A DNA stretch of 49,542 nt. Origin: Rubrivivax sp. GTDB taxonomy: Bacteria > Pseudomonadota > Gammaproteobacteria > Burkholderiales > Burkholderiaceae_C. A program made the translations under genes and the position numbers. Positions 7,806 to 15,518 of this stretch are shown one piece after another; positions within the stretch are counted from its first letter, which is position 1, and each line of letters opens with the position of its first letter. Under the pieces are notes generated by a model. The model did not search any database and was not told the DNA's origin. It was given only the letters and a program-made list of their open reading frames with translations. The DNA lies in NCBI GenBank assembly GCA_016790435.1, contig JAEUPE010000116.1, positions 1 to 49,542 of the forward strand. Direction: 5' to 3'.

Positions 7806-8252
7806 TCAGGGCGCCCGGAACATCACGTGGCGCGTGTACTCGCCGAAGCCCGAGATGCGCGTCGCGCCGCCGTTCATCAGCTGCAGCACGCAGGCGACCT
7901 TGTACAGGCCGGACACAGGCTGACCGCTCGGGTCGACCTGGCCCTCGCCGAGCAGCGAGCCGGCAGCCACGTTCATCGAGTGGCTGTAGTTCAACTGACC
8001 GGGAACGCCCGGCACGAAGTCCGTGCCGCCGAGCTGCTTCTCCTGCCCCGGGCCGATGCTCTCGGCGTAGGCACGCAGGCGGAACTGGTGCCCCGCGTTG
8101 ATGAGCGCCGCGATCGGCGCCGGGACGTCCCACTGCAGGTCGATGCGGCAGGGTTGGTTGGCGACCAGCACGTCGGCCGGTGCCTGACCCAGGTCGACGA
8201 CGCTGGCGGACATGTTGCTCGTGAAGGGAAGACCACCCCATTCGATACTCAT
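7806..8252 (-). CDS. 148-aa beta-rich protein of unknown function
   Basis: The start ATG at 8252 has GGAGG about nine bases upstream, so this gene is well supported. The sequence has no signal peptide or membrane segment. It alternates short hydrophobic and polar stretches ending in turns (CRIDLQWDVPAPIAALI, HQFRLRAYAESIGPG, SGLYKVACVLQLMNGG, ISGFGEYTRHVMF), which suggests an immunoglobulin-like beta sandwich. Two cysteines are present. I do not recognise the family. It lies between a BTAD regulator and the tungstate transporter, with a 378-bp region upstream. Confidence 0.65.
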   Translation of the reverse strand: MSIEWGGLPFTSNMSASVVDLGQAPADVLVANQPCRIDLQWDVPAPIAALINAGHQFRLRAYAESIGPGQEKQLGGTDFVPGVPGQLNYSHSMNVAAGSLLGEGQVDPSGQPVSGLYKVACVLQLMNGGATRISGFGEYTRHVMFRAP

Positions 8253-8389
8253 GATGAAGAACCTCCGTGGACATGATGGTGCGCGCCGGTCGCCTCGAAC
8301 CCCGAACGGGGTGCCGGTGCAGAGAACGGCAACAGGGGACCCCCTGTGGAATGCAGTCTCGCGGGCCCGGCTTAGCGGCCGCTTGGACC

Positions 8390-8411
8390 GCGCTTAACCC
8401 GCGCTAAGCGC
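8390..8411. promoter_or_regulatory. Inverted repeat GCGCTTA-N8-TAAGCGC
   Basis: A perfect 7-bp inverted repeat with an 8-bp spacer, plus a further related half site (GCTTAGCG) at 8370-8377. It lies 138 bp upstream of the 148-aa gene and 220 bp upstream of tupB. It has the dimensions of a dimeric regulator site; the regulator is unknown. Confidence 0.4.
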
Positions 8412-8532
8412 CCACCCGGCCAAGTCGACGGTCACGTTCGGCCCCTGTTGCCAGGGAACCGTCGGCAGTCGCCAGAGGCGGAGCTTTGGTTGGCCGAGGC
8501 ACTGGAAGGCCATGACCCAACCGGCGGCGGCA

Positions 8533-8554
8533 GATATGCGCCATGGCACATATC
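8533..8554. promoter_or_regulatory. Candidate oxyanion-responsive operator of the tup operon
   Basis: A 22-bp near-perfect palindrome (GATATGCGCC ATGGCACATATC) with one mismatched pair, about 77 bp before the tupB start. AT-rich ATATG/CATAT half sites are rare in this GC-rich DNA and resemble the layout of ModE-type Mo-boxes (TATA-type halves with a short spacer). Control of tupBCA by a molybdate or tungstate sensor is inferred from this. No modE-like gene lies in the window. Confidence 0.5.
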
Positions 8555-8630
8555 GCCAGCGCTACAGCGTGTCACCACAATCGGCCGCCGCGCCACTGCC
8601 GCGGAACCGGACGTTCCGGTCCGCCCCTCC

Positions 8631-9353
8631 ATGTCCACCTTCGCCGAAAGCCTCGCCACCGCCGCCGCCCTCATCGTCGAGGCCGAGCCACGCCTCGTGC
8701 AGACCGTGGCCCTGTCGCTGCAGGTCAGCGGCACGGCCACGCTGATCGGCGCGACCTTCGGCCTGGCGCTGGGCGCGTTGCTGGCGGTGTCGCGTTTCCC
8801 GAGGCATGCGGTGCTGGTCGGCCTCGTCAACACGCTGCTCGCCATGCCCTCGGTGGTGCTCGGGTTGCTCGTCTACCTGCTGCTGTCGCGCGCCGGGCCG
8901 CTCGGGCACTGGGGCATCCTGTTCACGCCGGCGGCCATGGTCATCGCGCAGAGCCTGCTCGTCGTGCCGCTGGTGGCCGCATTGGCCCGGCGGCTGGTGC
9001 TCTCGGCGCTGGCCGAGGGCGGCGACCAACTGCGCTCGCTCGGCGCCGGGACCTGGGCCAGCGCCGCGCTGCTGCTCGTGCACGAGCGCTATGGCGTGCT
9101 CACCGTCCTGCTCACCGCCTTCGGGCGCGCCATCGCCGAGGTGGGCGCGGTCATGATCGTCGGCGGCAACATCGACGGCGTCACGCGCGTCATGACCACC
9201 ACCATCGCACTGGAGACCAGCAAGGGCGACCTGCCGCTGGCCCTGGCGCTCGGCCTCGTGCTGCTGGGCGTGGTGGCGACCCTCAACCTGGCGATCGGGC
9301 TCGTGCAGTCGCGGCAGCAGCGGGGCAGCGCGCCGGCCGAGGCCTGGGCCTGA
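8631..9353 (+). CDS. tupB: Tungstate-type ABC transporter permease TupB
   Basis: A 240-aa inner-membrane permease with about five to six hydrophobic helices (LSLQVSGTATLIGATFGLALGALL, LVNTLLAMPSVVLGLLVYLLL, FTPAAMVIAQSLLVVPLVAALA, LALALGLVLLGVVATLNLAIGL). The cytoplasmic loop AFGRAIAEVGAVMIVGGNI is the EAA-type motif typical of TupB and related oxyanion permeases. ATG 8631 is preferred because the open upstream frame is uncharacteristic. Two bases separate its stop from the tupC start, and tupA follows, so the three genes form one operon. It moves tungstate (or molybdate) across the inner membrane using ATP hydrolysis by TupC. Confidence 0.92.
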   Translation: MSTFAESLATAAALIVEAEPRLVQTVALSLQVSGTATLIGATFGLALGALLAVSRFPRHAVLVGLVNTLLAMPSVVLGLLVYLLLSRAGPLGHWGILFTPAAMVIAQSLLVVPLVAALARRLVLSALAEGGDQLRSLGAGTWASAALLLVHERYGVLTVLLTAFGRAIAEVGAVMIVGGNIDGVTRVMTTTIALETSKGDLPLALALGLVLLGVVATLNLAIGLVQSRQQRGSAPAEAWA

Positions 9354-9355
9354 CG

Positions 9356-10126
9356 ATGAAGGCGATGGAAGCCCCGGCGCGGCAGACGCTGGCCGTCCTG
9401 CGCTCGCCGATCGTCACGCTGCGGGCCGCCGGCGTGCGCTACGGGCCGTTGCAGGCGCTGCAGGGCATCGATCTCACGCTGTACCGCGGCGACCGGCTGG
9501 CGCTGGTGGGCGCCAACGGCTCCGGCAAGACGACCCTGCTGCGGCTGCTGCACGGCCTGCACGACCCGGCGCCGTTGCAGGGAGAGCGCCTGGCGCACGC
9601 GCTCTCGCCCGAGGGTCGGCCGTGTCGGGCTGCGATGCTCTACCAGCGCCCCTTCCTGCTCAATCTCAGCGTGCGCTGGAACCTGCTCGTCGGCCTCTGG
9701 TTGCAGGGCGTGCCCGCCGCTGAGCGCGCCGAGCGCTGCCAGCGTGCGCTGGAGCGTGTCGGCTTGGCCAGCTTGGCCAGGCGGCGTGCGCGCGAGCTCT
9801 CGGGCGGCCAGCAGCAGCGGCTGGCCCTGGCGCGCGCCTGGGCCCTGGCGCCGGACATCCTCTTCCTCGACGAGCCCACCGCCAGCCTGGACCCTGGCGC
9901 GAAGCGCGAGGTCGAGGCGCTCATCGGCGAGTTCGCCGACGACGGCGTCACCGTCGTGATGAGCACGCACAACCTCGGCCAGGCCAAGCGCCTGGCCTCG
10001 CGAGTGGTGTACCTGGAGGCCGGGCGGCTGCTCGCCGACCTGCCCGTGGACCGCTTCTTCCGCGGCGCCGAACTGCCCGAACAAGCCCGCCAATTCCTCA
10101 AAGGAGAACTGCCTTGGACCACCTGA
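9356..10126 (+). CDS. tupC: Tungstate-type ABC transporter ATP-binding protein TupC
   Basis: A 256-aa ABC ATPase with all core motifs: Walker A GANGSGKTT (52-60), the Q-loop in MLYQRPFLL, signature LSGGQQQR (148 onward), Walker B ILFLDEPT (168-175), and the H-loop in VVMSTHNLGQ. It begins 2 bp after tupB, and its end overlaps the start of tupA, so translation is probably coupled. The partners encoded on both sides identify it as the motor of the tungstate importer rather than a general ABC protein. Confidence 0.92.
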   Translation: MKAMEAPARQTLAVLRSPIVTLRAAGVRYGPLQALQGIDLTLYRGDRLALVGANGSGKTTLLRLLHGLHDPAPLQGERLAHALSPEGRPCRAAMLYQRPFLLNLSVRWNLLVGLWLQGVPAAERAERCQRALERVGLASLARRRARELSGGQQQRLALARAWALAPDILFLDEPTASLDPGAKREVEALIGEFADDGVTVVMSTHNLGQAKRLASRVVYLEAGRLLADLPVDRFFRGAELPEQARQFLKGELPWTT

Positions 10127-11019
10127 TGACGCACCATCCCGGCCTTCGATTCCTCCGCCGTTCAGGCAGCGATCGCGCCAGTCTCGCGCTGCTTCGGCGA
10201 TTTGCCCTCGCCGCGTCCCTGGCGCTGGTGGCCGGGCTGCCGGCGCTCACCAGCGGCCCCGCGGCCGCGCAGGAGCGCTTCATCGTCATGGCCAGCACCA
10301 CGAGCACCGAGCAGTCGGGGCTCTTCGGCCACCTGCTGCCGGCCTTCAAGCAAGCGAGCGGCGTCGACGTGCGCGTCGTCGCGGTGGGCACCGGGCAGGC
10401 CCTGGACACCGGCCGCCGCGGCGACGCCGACATCGTCTTCGTGCACGACACGGCGGCCGAGGAGAAGTTCGTCGCCGAGGGCTTCGCGACGGCGCGGCGC
10501 AACGTCATGTACAACGACTTCGTGCTCGTCGGCCCGAAAGCCGACCCCGCCGGTGTGAAGGGCCCCGACATCGCGGCCGCGTTGAAGAAGCTGGCCGCCG
10601 GCGGCCAGGTTTTCGTCTCGCGCGGCGACAAGAGCGGCACCCACGCCGCCGAACTGCGGCTGTGGAAAGCCGCGGGCCAGGACATCGCCGCCAGCAAGCC
10701 CGCCGGCTACCGCGAATGCGGCTGTGGCATGGGGCCGGCGTTGAACATGGCCTCCGCGACCAACGCCTACGTGCTCGCCGACCGGGGCACCTGGCTGTCC
10801 TTCAGGAACCGTGGTGAACTGGCCATCCTTGTCGAGGGCGACCGCAGCCTGTTCAACCAGTACGGCGTGATGGTGGTGAACCCGGCGAAGCACCCGCACG
10901 TCAAGGCGGCGCTGGCGCAGCAGTTTGCCGACTGGGTGGTCTCACCGACCGGTCAGGCGGCGATCGTGGCCTACAAGGTCGGGGGCGAGACGCTGTTCTT
11001 TCCGAACGCCGGGCGCTGA
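10114..11019 (+). CDS. tupA: Tungstate-binding periplasmic protein TupA
   Basis: A 301-aa precursor with a signal peptide (LLRRFALAASLALVAGLPALTSG, likely cleaved after AAA at about residue 52). The mature start carries the TupA hallmark MASTTSTEQSGL, whose TTS residues belong to the oxyanion site. Further family segments are VDVRVVAVGTGQAL, DTGRRGDADIVFVHD, FVSRGDKSGTHAAEL and the Arg-containing YRECGCGMG. TTG 10114 is chosen as start because AAGGAG sits seven bases upstream; the ATG at 10126 would leave that site too far away. The start lies inside the tupC end (13-bp overlap). It captures tungstate in the periplasm, and the family often binds it more tightly than molybdate. Confidence 0.93.
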   Translation: MDHLMTHHPGLRFLRRSGSDRASLALLRRFALAASLALVAGLPALTSGPAAAQERFIVMASTTSTEQSGLFGHLLPAFKQASGVDVRVVAVGTGQALDTGRRGDADIVFVHDTAAEEKFVAEGFATARRNVMYNDFVLVGPKADPAGVKGPDIAAALKKLAAGGQVFVSRGDKSGTHAAELRLWKAAGQDIAASKPAGYRECGCGMGPALNMASATNAYVLADRGTWLSFRNRGELAILVEGDRSLFNQYGVMVVNPAKHPHVKAALAQQFADWVVSPTGQAAIVAYKVGGETLFFPNAGR

Positions 11020-11263
11020 AGGCAGGCGCCGCCCCCTCCTTCGGGCCGGCGGGGCTCTCCCCAGGCTCACCGATCCCATCGGCGGGGCTGCCCTGACCGT
11101 TCCAGGCTGGAGCAGGCGCGTGGCGCGAATGACCCACCCCCGGGTTATGCCTAGGTATTGCGCGAGGGCGGGTATGAACATCATTTCCTAACCGCCGCCG
11201 GCTGCCCACCGCGGTGTCGGCGGTTCCTGTCACCGTCTCTTTCACCCGCGGAGAAGTCCCGTC

Positions 11264-11737
11264 ATGCAGAAAAGCCTGCATATCAACGCCGAGAAGTGCA
11301 CCGGCTGTCTCCAATGCGAGATGGCCTGCTCCTTCGAGAACTACGGCGTCATGGCACCGGCGAAGTCGCGCATCAAGGTGTTCGACTTCCACGCCACGGG
11401 CAAGAAGGTGCCCTACACCTGCACCCAGTGCGACGAGGCCTGGTGCCTGCACGCCTGCCCGGTGGAGGCGATCACCGTCGACAAGGTGAGCGGCGCCAAG
11501 GTCGTCAACGAGGCCACCTGCGTGGGCTGCAAGGTGTGCACCATCAGCTGCCCGTTCGGCACGATCAACTACGTGCAGGAAACCGGCAAGGTGCAGAAGT
11601 GCGACCTGTGCGGCGGCGATCCGGCCTGCGCCACGGCCTGCCCCACCGGTGCCATCACCTACATCGACGCCAACTGGACCGGCATCGACAAGATGAAGGC
11701 CTGGGCCGACAAGCTGGGCAACCAGGCGGCCGCCTGA
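11264..11737 (+). CDS. aorA: Aldehyde oxidoreductase ferredoxin-like subunit (AorA type)
   Basis: A 157-aa iron-sulfur protein with sixteen cysteines in four groups (CTGCLQCEMAC, CTQCDEAWCLHAC, CVGCKVCTISC, CDLCGGDPACATAC), enough for four [4Fe-4S] clusters. It resembles the small electron-transfer subunit of the Aromatoleum-type tungsten aldehyde oxidoreductase. It passes electrons between the tungsten subunit and the FAD subunit, both encoded directly downstream. GGAGAAG before the ATG fits a ribosome binding site. The 244 bp upstream separate it from tupA and should contain the operon promoter. I saw no convincing sigma-70 or sigma-54 elements there, only a short imperfect palindrome around CCTAGG near 11149. 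Confidence 0.9.
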   Translation: MQKSLHINAEKCTGCLQCEMACSFENYGVMAPAKSRIKVFDFHATGKKVPYTCTQCDEAWCLHACPVEAITVDKVSGAKVVNEATCVGCKVCTISCPFGTINYVQETGKVQKCDLCGGDPACATACPTGAITYIDANWTGIDKMKAWADKLGNQAAA

Positions 11738-11795
11738 GCGCCGAGCGCGCGACACCGCCCCTCAGCGTCGACTGACCGAATCAAGGAGACCCAAG

Positions 11796-13643
11796 ATGTC
11801 CTGGGCTGGAAAGATCCTGCGAGTGAACCTCACGGCCGGCACCGTCAAGTCCGAGCCGCTCAACATGAAGTGGGCCAAGGAGTACCTCGGCTCGCGCGGC
11901 TTGGCCAGCAAGTACCTCGTCGAGGAAGTCGACGCCAAGGTCGACCCGCTGGCCGAAGGCAACAAGATCATCTGGGCCACCGGCCCACTCACCGGCACCA
12001 TGGCCAGCACGGGCGGCCGCTACACGGTCGTCACCAAGGGCCCGCTCACCGGCGCCATCGCCTGCTCCAACTCCGGCGGCTACTGGGGCGCCGAGCTGAA
12101 GATGGCCGGCTGGGACATGGTCATCTTCGAGGGCCGGTCGGCCAAGCCGGTCTACCTGTCGATCAGCGACGACGTGGCCGAGTTGCGTGACGCGGCGCAC
12201 CTGTGGGGCAAGACGGTCTGGCAGACCGAGGAGATGCTCAAGAAGTCGCACCAGGACCCGCAGCTTCGCATCTCCAGCATCGGCGGCGCGGGCGAAAACA
12301 AGGTTCTCTTCGCCGCCGTGGTGAACGACCTGCACCGGGCCGACGGCCGCTCCGGCGTCGGCGCGGTCATGGGCAGCAAGAACTTGAAGGCCATCGCCGT
12401 GCGCGGCACCAAGGGCGTGGGCAACTTCGCGGATGCGAAGGCCTTCATGAAGGTCACCTACGAGAAGAAGAAGATCCTGGCCGAGAACGGCGTCACCGGC
12501 CAGGGCCTGCCGGCCTACGGCACGCAGGTGCTGATGAACGTGATCAACGAGGTCGGCGCACTGCCCACGCGCAACCACCGCGACAGCCAGTTCGAGGGCG
12601 CCAAGGACATCTCCGCCGAAGCCATGGCCACGCCGCGGGCCACCGACGGCAAGAAGCCGCTCGTCACCAACCAGGCCTGCTTCGGCTGCACCATTGCCTG
12701 CGGGCGCATCCAGAAGATCGACCAGGGCCACTTCTCGGTCCAGAACAAGCCCGAGTACTGGGGCGCCAGCGGTGGCCTCGAGTACGAGGCCGCCTGGGCC
12801 CTGGGCGCGGCCAACGGCGTCAACGACCTCGATGCGCTGCAGTACGCCAACGTGCTGTGCAACGAGCACGGCATGGACCCCATCAGCTTCGGCGCCACCA
12901 TCGGCGCCGTGATGGAGCTCTACGAGATGGGCGTGCTCACGAAGGAGCAACTCGGCATCGACGCCAAGTTCGGCTCGGCCCAGGCGCTGGCCCACTTCGC
13001 CGAGATCACGGCCAAGGGCGAGGGATTCGGCAAGGAGATCGGCCAGGGCTCGGCACGCCTGTGCAAGAAGTTCGGCCACCCCGAACTGAGCATGACGGTG
13101 AAGAGCCAGGAGTTCCCGGCCTACGACGCGCGCGGCATCCAGGGCATGGGCCTGACCTACGCCACCAGCAACCGCGGCGCCTGCCACCTGCGCAGCTACA
13201 CCGTGGCCTCCGAGGTGCTGGGCATCCCCGTCAAGACCGACCCGCTCGCCGCCGACGGCAAGCCCGACCTCGTGAAGGCCTTCCAGGACGCCACCGCGGC
13301 TTTCGACTCGGCCGGCATCTGCATCTTCACGAGCTTCGCCTGGACGCTGGAGGACGTGGCGCCGCAGGTGGCCGCCGCCTGTGGCAGCGAGTTCACGCTC
13401 GAGAAGCTGGGCGAGATCGGCGAGCGCATCTGGAACATGGAGCGCGACTTCAACAACCGCGCCGGCTTCACGAACAAGGACGACACGCTGCCCAAGCGGC
13501 TGCTCACGGAGCCGGCCAAGTCCGGCCCGGCGAAGGGCCTGGTCAGCAAGCTGCCCGAGATGCTGCCGAAATACTACGAGATCCGCGGCTGGAATGCCGA
13601 CGGCACGCTCAAGGCCGAGACGCGCAAGCGCCTGGGCCTCTGA
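11796..13643 (+). CDS. aorB: Tungsten-containing aldehyde ferredoxin oxidoreductase catalytic subunit
   Basis: A 615-aa cytoplasmic enzyme of the AOR family that interconverts aldehydes and carboxylic acids at a tungsten-bis-pterin cofactor. The N-terminal domain shows the pterin-binding segments (GPLTGTMASTGGRYTVVTKG, NSGGYWGAELKMAGWD). The [4Fe-4S] ligands are visible as Cys295, Cys298 and Cys302 (CFGCTIAC), with Cys509 (SAGICIF) as the distal fourth. Glu329/331 in GGLEYEA and His464 in GACHLRSY correspond to active-site residues of Pyrococcus AOR. The length matches the archaeal enzymes (about 605). Spacing to aorA is 58 bp with AAGGAG before the ATG. Neighbouring subunit genes place it in the mesophilic Aromatoleum-type subfamily. 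Confidence 0.95.
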   Translation: MSWAGKILRVNLTAGTVKSEPLNMKWAKEYLGSRGLASKYLVEEVDAKVDPLAEGNKIIWATGPLTGTMASTGGRYTVVTKGPLTGAIACSNSGGYWGAELKMAGWDMVIFEGRSAKPVYLSISDDVAELRDAAHLWGKTVWQTEEMLKKSHQDPQLRISSIGGAGENKVLFAAVVNDLHRADGRSGVGAVMGSKNLKAIAVRGTKGVGNFADAKAFMKVTYEKKKILAENGVTGQGLPAYGTQVLMNVINEVGALPTRNHRDSQFEGAKDISAEAMATPRATDGKKPLVTNQACFGCTIACGRIQKIDQGHFSVQNKPEYWGASGGLEYEAAWALGAANGVNDLDALQYANVLCNEHGMDPISFGATIGAVMELYEMGVLTKEQLGIDAKFGSAQALAHFAEITAKGEGFGKEIGQGSARLCKKFGHPELSMTVKSQEFPAYDARGIQGMGLTYATSNRGACHLRSYTVASEVLGIPVKTDPLAADGKPDLVKAFQDATAAFDSAGICIFTSFAWTLEDVAPQVAAACGSEFTLEKLGEIGERIWNMERDFNNRAGFTNKDDTLPKRLLTEPAKSGPAKGLVSKLPEMLPKYYEIRGWNADGTLKAETRKRLGL

Positions 13644-13690
13644 CCGCGCGGCAACGCCCCGGCCGGCCAGCGGCCTAGCCGTTTGAGAGC

Positions 13691-13714
13691 GAAGGCGGTG
13701 TCTGCACCGCCTTC
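13691..13714 (+). terminator. Hairpin between the catalytic and FAD subunit genes
   Basis: A perfect 10-bp stem (GAAGGCGGTG with CACCGCCTTC) with a TCTG tetraloop, then ATCGTTTCT. It resembles an intrinsic terminator with a weak tail. Placed inside the operon, it may reduce read-through into aorC or protect the 3' end of the aorAB message. Confidence 0.55.
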
Positions 13715-13739
13715 ATCGTTTCTGGAGGAGAGCTTTCAG

Positions 13740-15122
13740 ATGACCCAACACGTGATCCTCGGCGCCGGGCCGGCCGGCGTGATCGCCGCCGAGACGCTGC
13801 GCAAGCATGCGCCCGGCGACTCCATCGTCGTCGTCGGCGACGAGCCCGAGGCGCCCTACTCGCGCATGGCCATCCCCTACCTGCTCATCGGCGACGTGAA
13901 GGAGGAAGGCACGCACCTGCGGCATGGGGCCGAGCACTACAGCCGGCTGCGCATCGAGCTCAGGCGCGGCCGCGCCAAGGGCGTGGATGTCAAGGCACGC
14001 GAAGTGACGCTGGAGGACGGCTCGAAGATCCCGTTCGACAAGCTGCTCATCGCCACCGGCAGCTCGCCGATGCAGCCGCCCATTCCCGGGGCCGACGGCC
14101 CGGGCGTGCACCCCTGCTGGACGCTGGCCGACGCACGGGAGATCATGAAGCTCGCCAAGCCCGGCGCGCGCGTGCTGCAGATGGGCGCCGGTTTCATCGG
14201 CTGCATCATCATGGAGGCGCTGGCGGCGCGGAAGGTGAAGCTCGCCGTCGTCGAGATGGGCGACCGCATGGTTCCCCGCATGATGGGCCCGACCGCCGGC
14301 CTGATGATCAAGCTGTGGTGCGAGAAGCAGGGCGTGGCCGTGCACACCGGTGCCAAGGTCGAATCGATCGAGCGGCCGGCCGCGGGGGCCGGGGCCGGCA
14401 GCAGCAGCGGCGGCGGCCTGCTGAACAAGATTGCCTCGGCGGTGGGCCTGGGCGGCAAGGAGGGCGGCGCCGAGGCGAGCGAGGCGGCACCACCGATGCT
14501 CGTCAAGCTGTCCACCGGGCGCACGGTGGCGGCCGACCTCGTCATCAGCGCCGTCGGCGTGCGGCCCAACATCGGCTTCCTCGAGGACTCCGGCATCCGT
14601 TGCCTCGTCGGCGTGCTCACCGATGAGCACCTCGAGACCAACGTCAAGGGCATCTACGCCGCCGGCGACTGCGCCGAGGCGTTCGACAAGGTGAGCGGCA
14701 AGACCATCGTCAGCGCCATCCAGCCCAACGCGGCCGAACAGGCCCGCGTGGCGGCGCTGAACATGGTCGGGCAGGTGACCGAACTGCGTGGCGTGACCCA
14801 GATCAACGTGCTCGACACGCTCGGCCTCGTCTCCACGAGCTTCGGCAACTGGGAGGGCGTGAAGGGCGGCGAGCATGTCGAGCTCACGCAGCCTGACGCA
14901 GCCACCGGCGGCAAGCACCTGAGCCTGCAGTTCGACGGCGACAGGCTCGTCGGCTGCAACAGCGTCGGCTGGACCCAGCACGTGGGCGTCATGCGCGGCC
15001 TCGTCGAAGGCGGCGTGTCGCTCGGCGACTGGAAGGGCAAGCTGCTCGACGACCCGACGCAGCTCATGGCGGCTTACCTCGCGAGCGCGCAGGGACAGGC
15101 GGCGCACGCGCACGTCAAGTGA
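13740..15122 (+). CDS. aorC: FAD-dependent NAD(P) oxidoreductase subunit (AorC type)
   Basis: A 460-aa pyridine nucleotide-disulfide-type oxidoreductase. It has an N-terminal FAD motif GAGPAG (8-13), the ATG motif LLIATGSSP, an NAD-binding motif GAGFIG (149-154), and GIYAAGDCAEA for FAD contact (about 304-314). Start ATG 13740 is preceded by GGAGGAG. As the third subunit it would couple aldehyde oxidation to NAD reduction. Odd: residues 212-251 form a Gly/Ala/Ser-rich insertion with an amphipathic LLNKIASAVGLGG stretch inside the NAD domain, where simple relatives have a short turn. The C-terminus lacks the dimerisation domain of glutathione-reductase-type enzymes and instead matches NirB/rubredoxin-reductase-like proteins. 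Confidence 0.88.
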   Translation: MTQHVILGAGPAGVIAAETLRKHAPGDSIVVVGDEPEAPYSRMAIPYLLIGDVKEEGTHLRHGAEHYSRLRIELRRGRAKGVDVKAREVTLEDGSKIPFDKLLIATGSSPMQPPIPGADGPGVHPCWTLADAREIMKLAKPGARVLQMGAGFIGCIIMEALAARKVKLAVVEMGDRMVPRMMGPTAGLMIKLWCEKQGVAVHTGAKVESIERPAAGAGAGSSSGGGLLNKIASAVGLGGKEGGAEASEAAPPMLVKLSTGRTVAADLVISAVGVRPNIGFLEDSGIRCLVGVLTDEHLETNVKGIYAAGDCAEAFDKVSGKTIVSAIQPNAAEQARVAALNMVGQVTELRGVTQINVLDTLGLVSTSFGNWEGVKGGEHVELTQPDAATGGKHLSLQFDGDRLVGCNSVGWTQHVGVMRGLVEGGVSLGDWKGKLLDDPTQLMAAYLASAQGQAAHAHVK

Positions 15123-15155
15123 TGCGAAGCGGATCGAATCGGACTGCATCGAGCT

Positions 15156-15174
15156 GAGGGCCGCGCCGGCCCTC
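15156..15174 (+). terminator. Hairpin after the FAD subunit gene
   Basis: A 7-bp stem, GAGGGCC/GGCCCTC, with a 5-base loop, 33 bp past the aorC stop. No T-run follows, so termination is uncertain; it may be an RNA structure inside the operon. Confidence 0.35.
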
Positions 15175-15197
15175 GGGCGCCTGGCTCGGGCGCCTGG
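15172..15197. repeat. 13-bp tandem duplication CTCGGGCGCCTGG
   Basis: Two exact adjacent copies lie just before the MoaD-like gene. The first overlaps the 3' arm of the hairpin at 15156-15174. It is probably a small slippage duplication. Confidence 0.6.
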
Positions 15198-15203
15198 GCC
15201 GGC

Positions 15204-15476
15204 ATGACAGCATCGCACCCCATGCACATCACGTTCAAGCTCTACGCCAGCCTCGGCGAATTCCTGCCGGCCGACCGTCGGCGCGGCAATGAACTGCCGC
15301 TCGAGGTGCCCGAGGGTGCCACCATCGCGCAGGTGACAGCTCCGTTCGCGCTGCCAGACAAGCTCGTGCATCTGGTGCTGATCAACGGCCACTACATACC
15401 GCCCGAGGAGCGCGCGACGCGGCCGCTCGTCGAGGGCGACGTGCTGGCCATCTGGCCACCGATCGCGGGTGGCTGA
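15204..15476 (+). CDS. MoaD/ThiS-family sulfur carrier protein
   Basis: A 90-aa beta-grasp protein ending in the diagnostic Gly-Gly (PPIAGG) that is adenylated and thiocarboxylated by a MoeB/ThiF enzyme. The family pattern includes FKLYASLGEFLP, LVLINGHYIPPEERATRPLVEGDVLAIWPP. It probably donates sulfur to the dithiolene of the pterin cofactor of the adjacent tungsten enzyme, like the MoaD-like protein encoded with Aromatoleum AOR. Its likely activating partner is the MoeB-like protein at 18329. Start may be ATG 15204 or ATG 15222; the second gives a more compact N-terminus. Confidence 0.88.
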   Translation: MTASHPMHITFKLYASLGEFLPADRRRGNELPLEVPEGATIAQVTAPFALPDKLVHLVLINGHYIPPEERATRPLVEGDVLAIWPPIAGG

Positions 15477-15518
15477 TCCCGCGATCCTGCCCGTTCCAGC
15501 CCGGCACGCCACCCTGCC

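Larger units (their letters stand above)
8253..8630. other. 378-bp divergent intergenic region with two palindromes
   Basis: No convincing gene lies here. The region separates the 148-aa gene (minus) from tupB (plus) and should hold both promoters. Two inverted repeats stand out, at 8390-8411 and 8533-8554, listed separately. The part nearest tupB has no strong ribosome binding site. Confidence 0.6.

Noticed and set aside
11070-11082. Small hairpin CCGAT-CCC-ATCGG after tupA
   Set aside because: The stem is only 5 bp and there is no T-run, which is too weak for a terminator call.
11136-11160. Possible sigma-54 promoter before aorA
   Set aside because: The required GG-N10-GC spacing is not met; only a short imperfect palindrome around CCTAGG is present.
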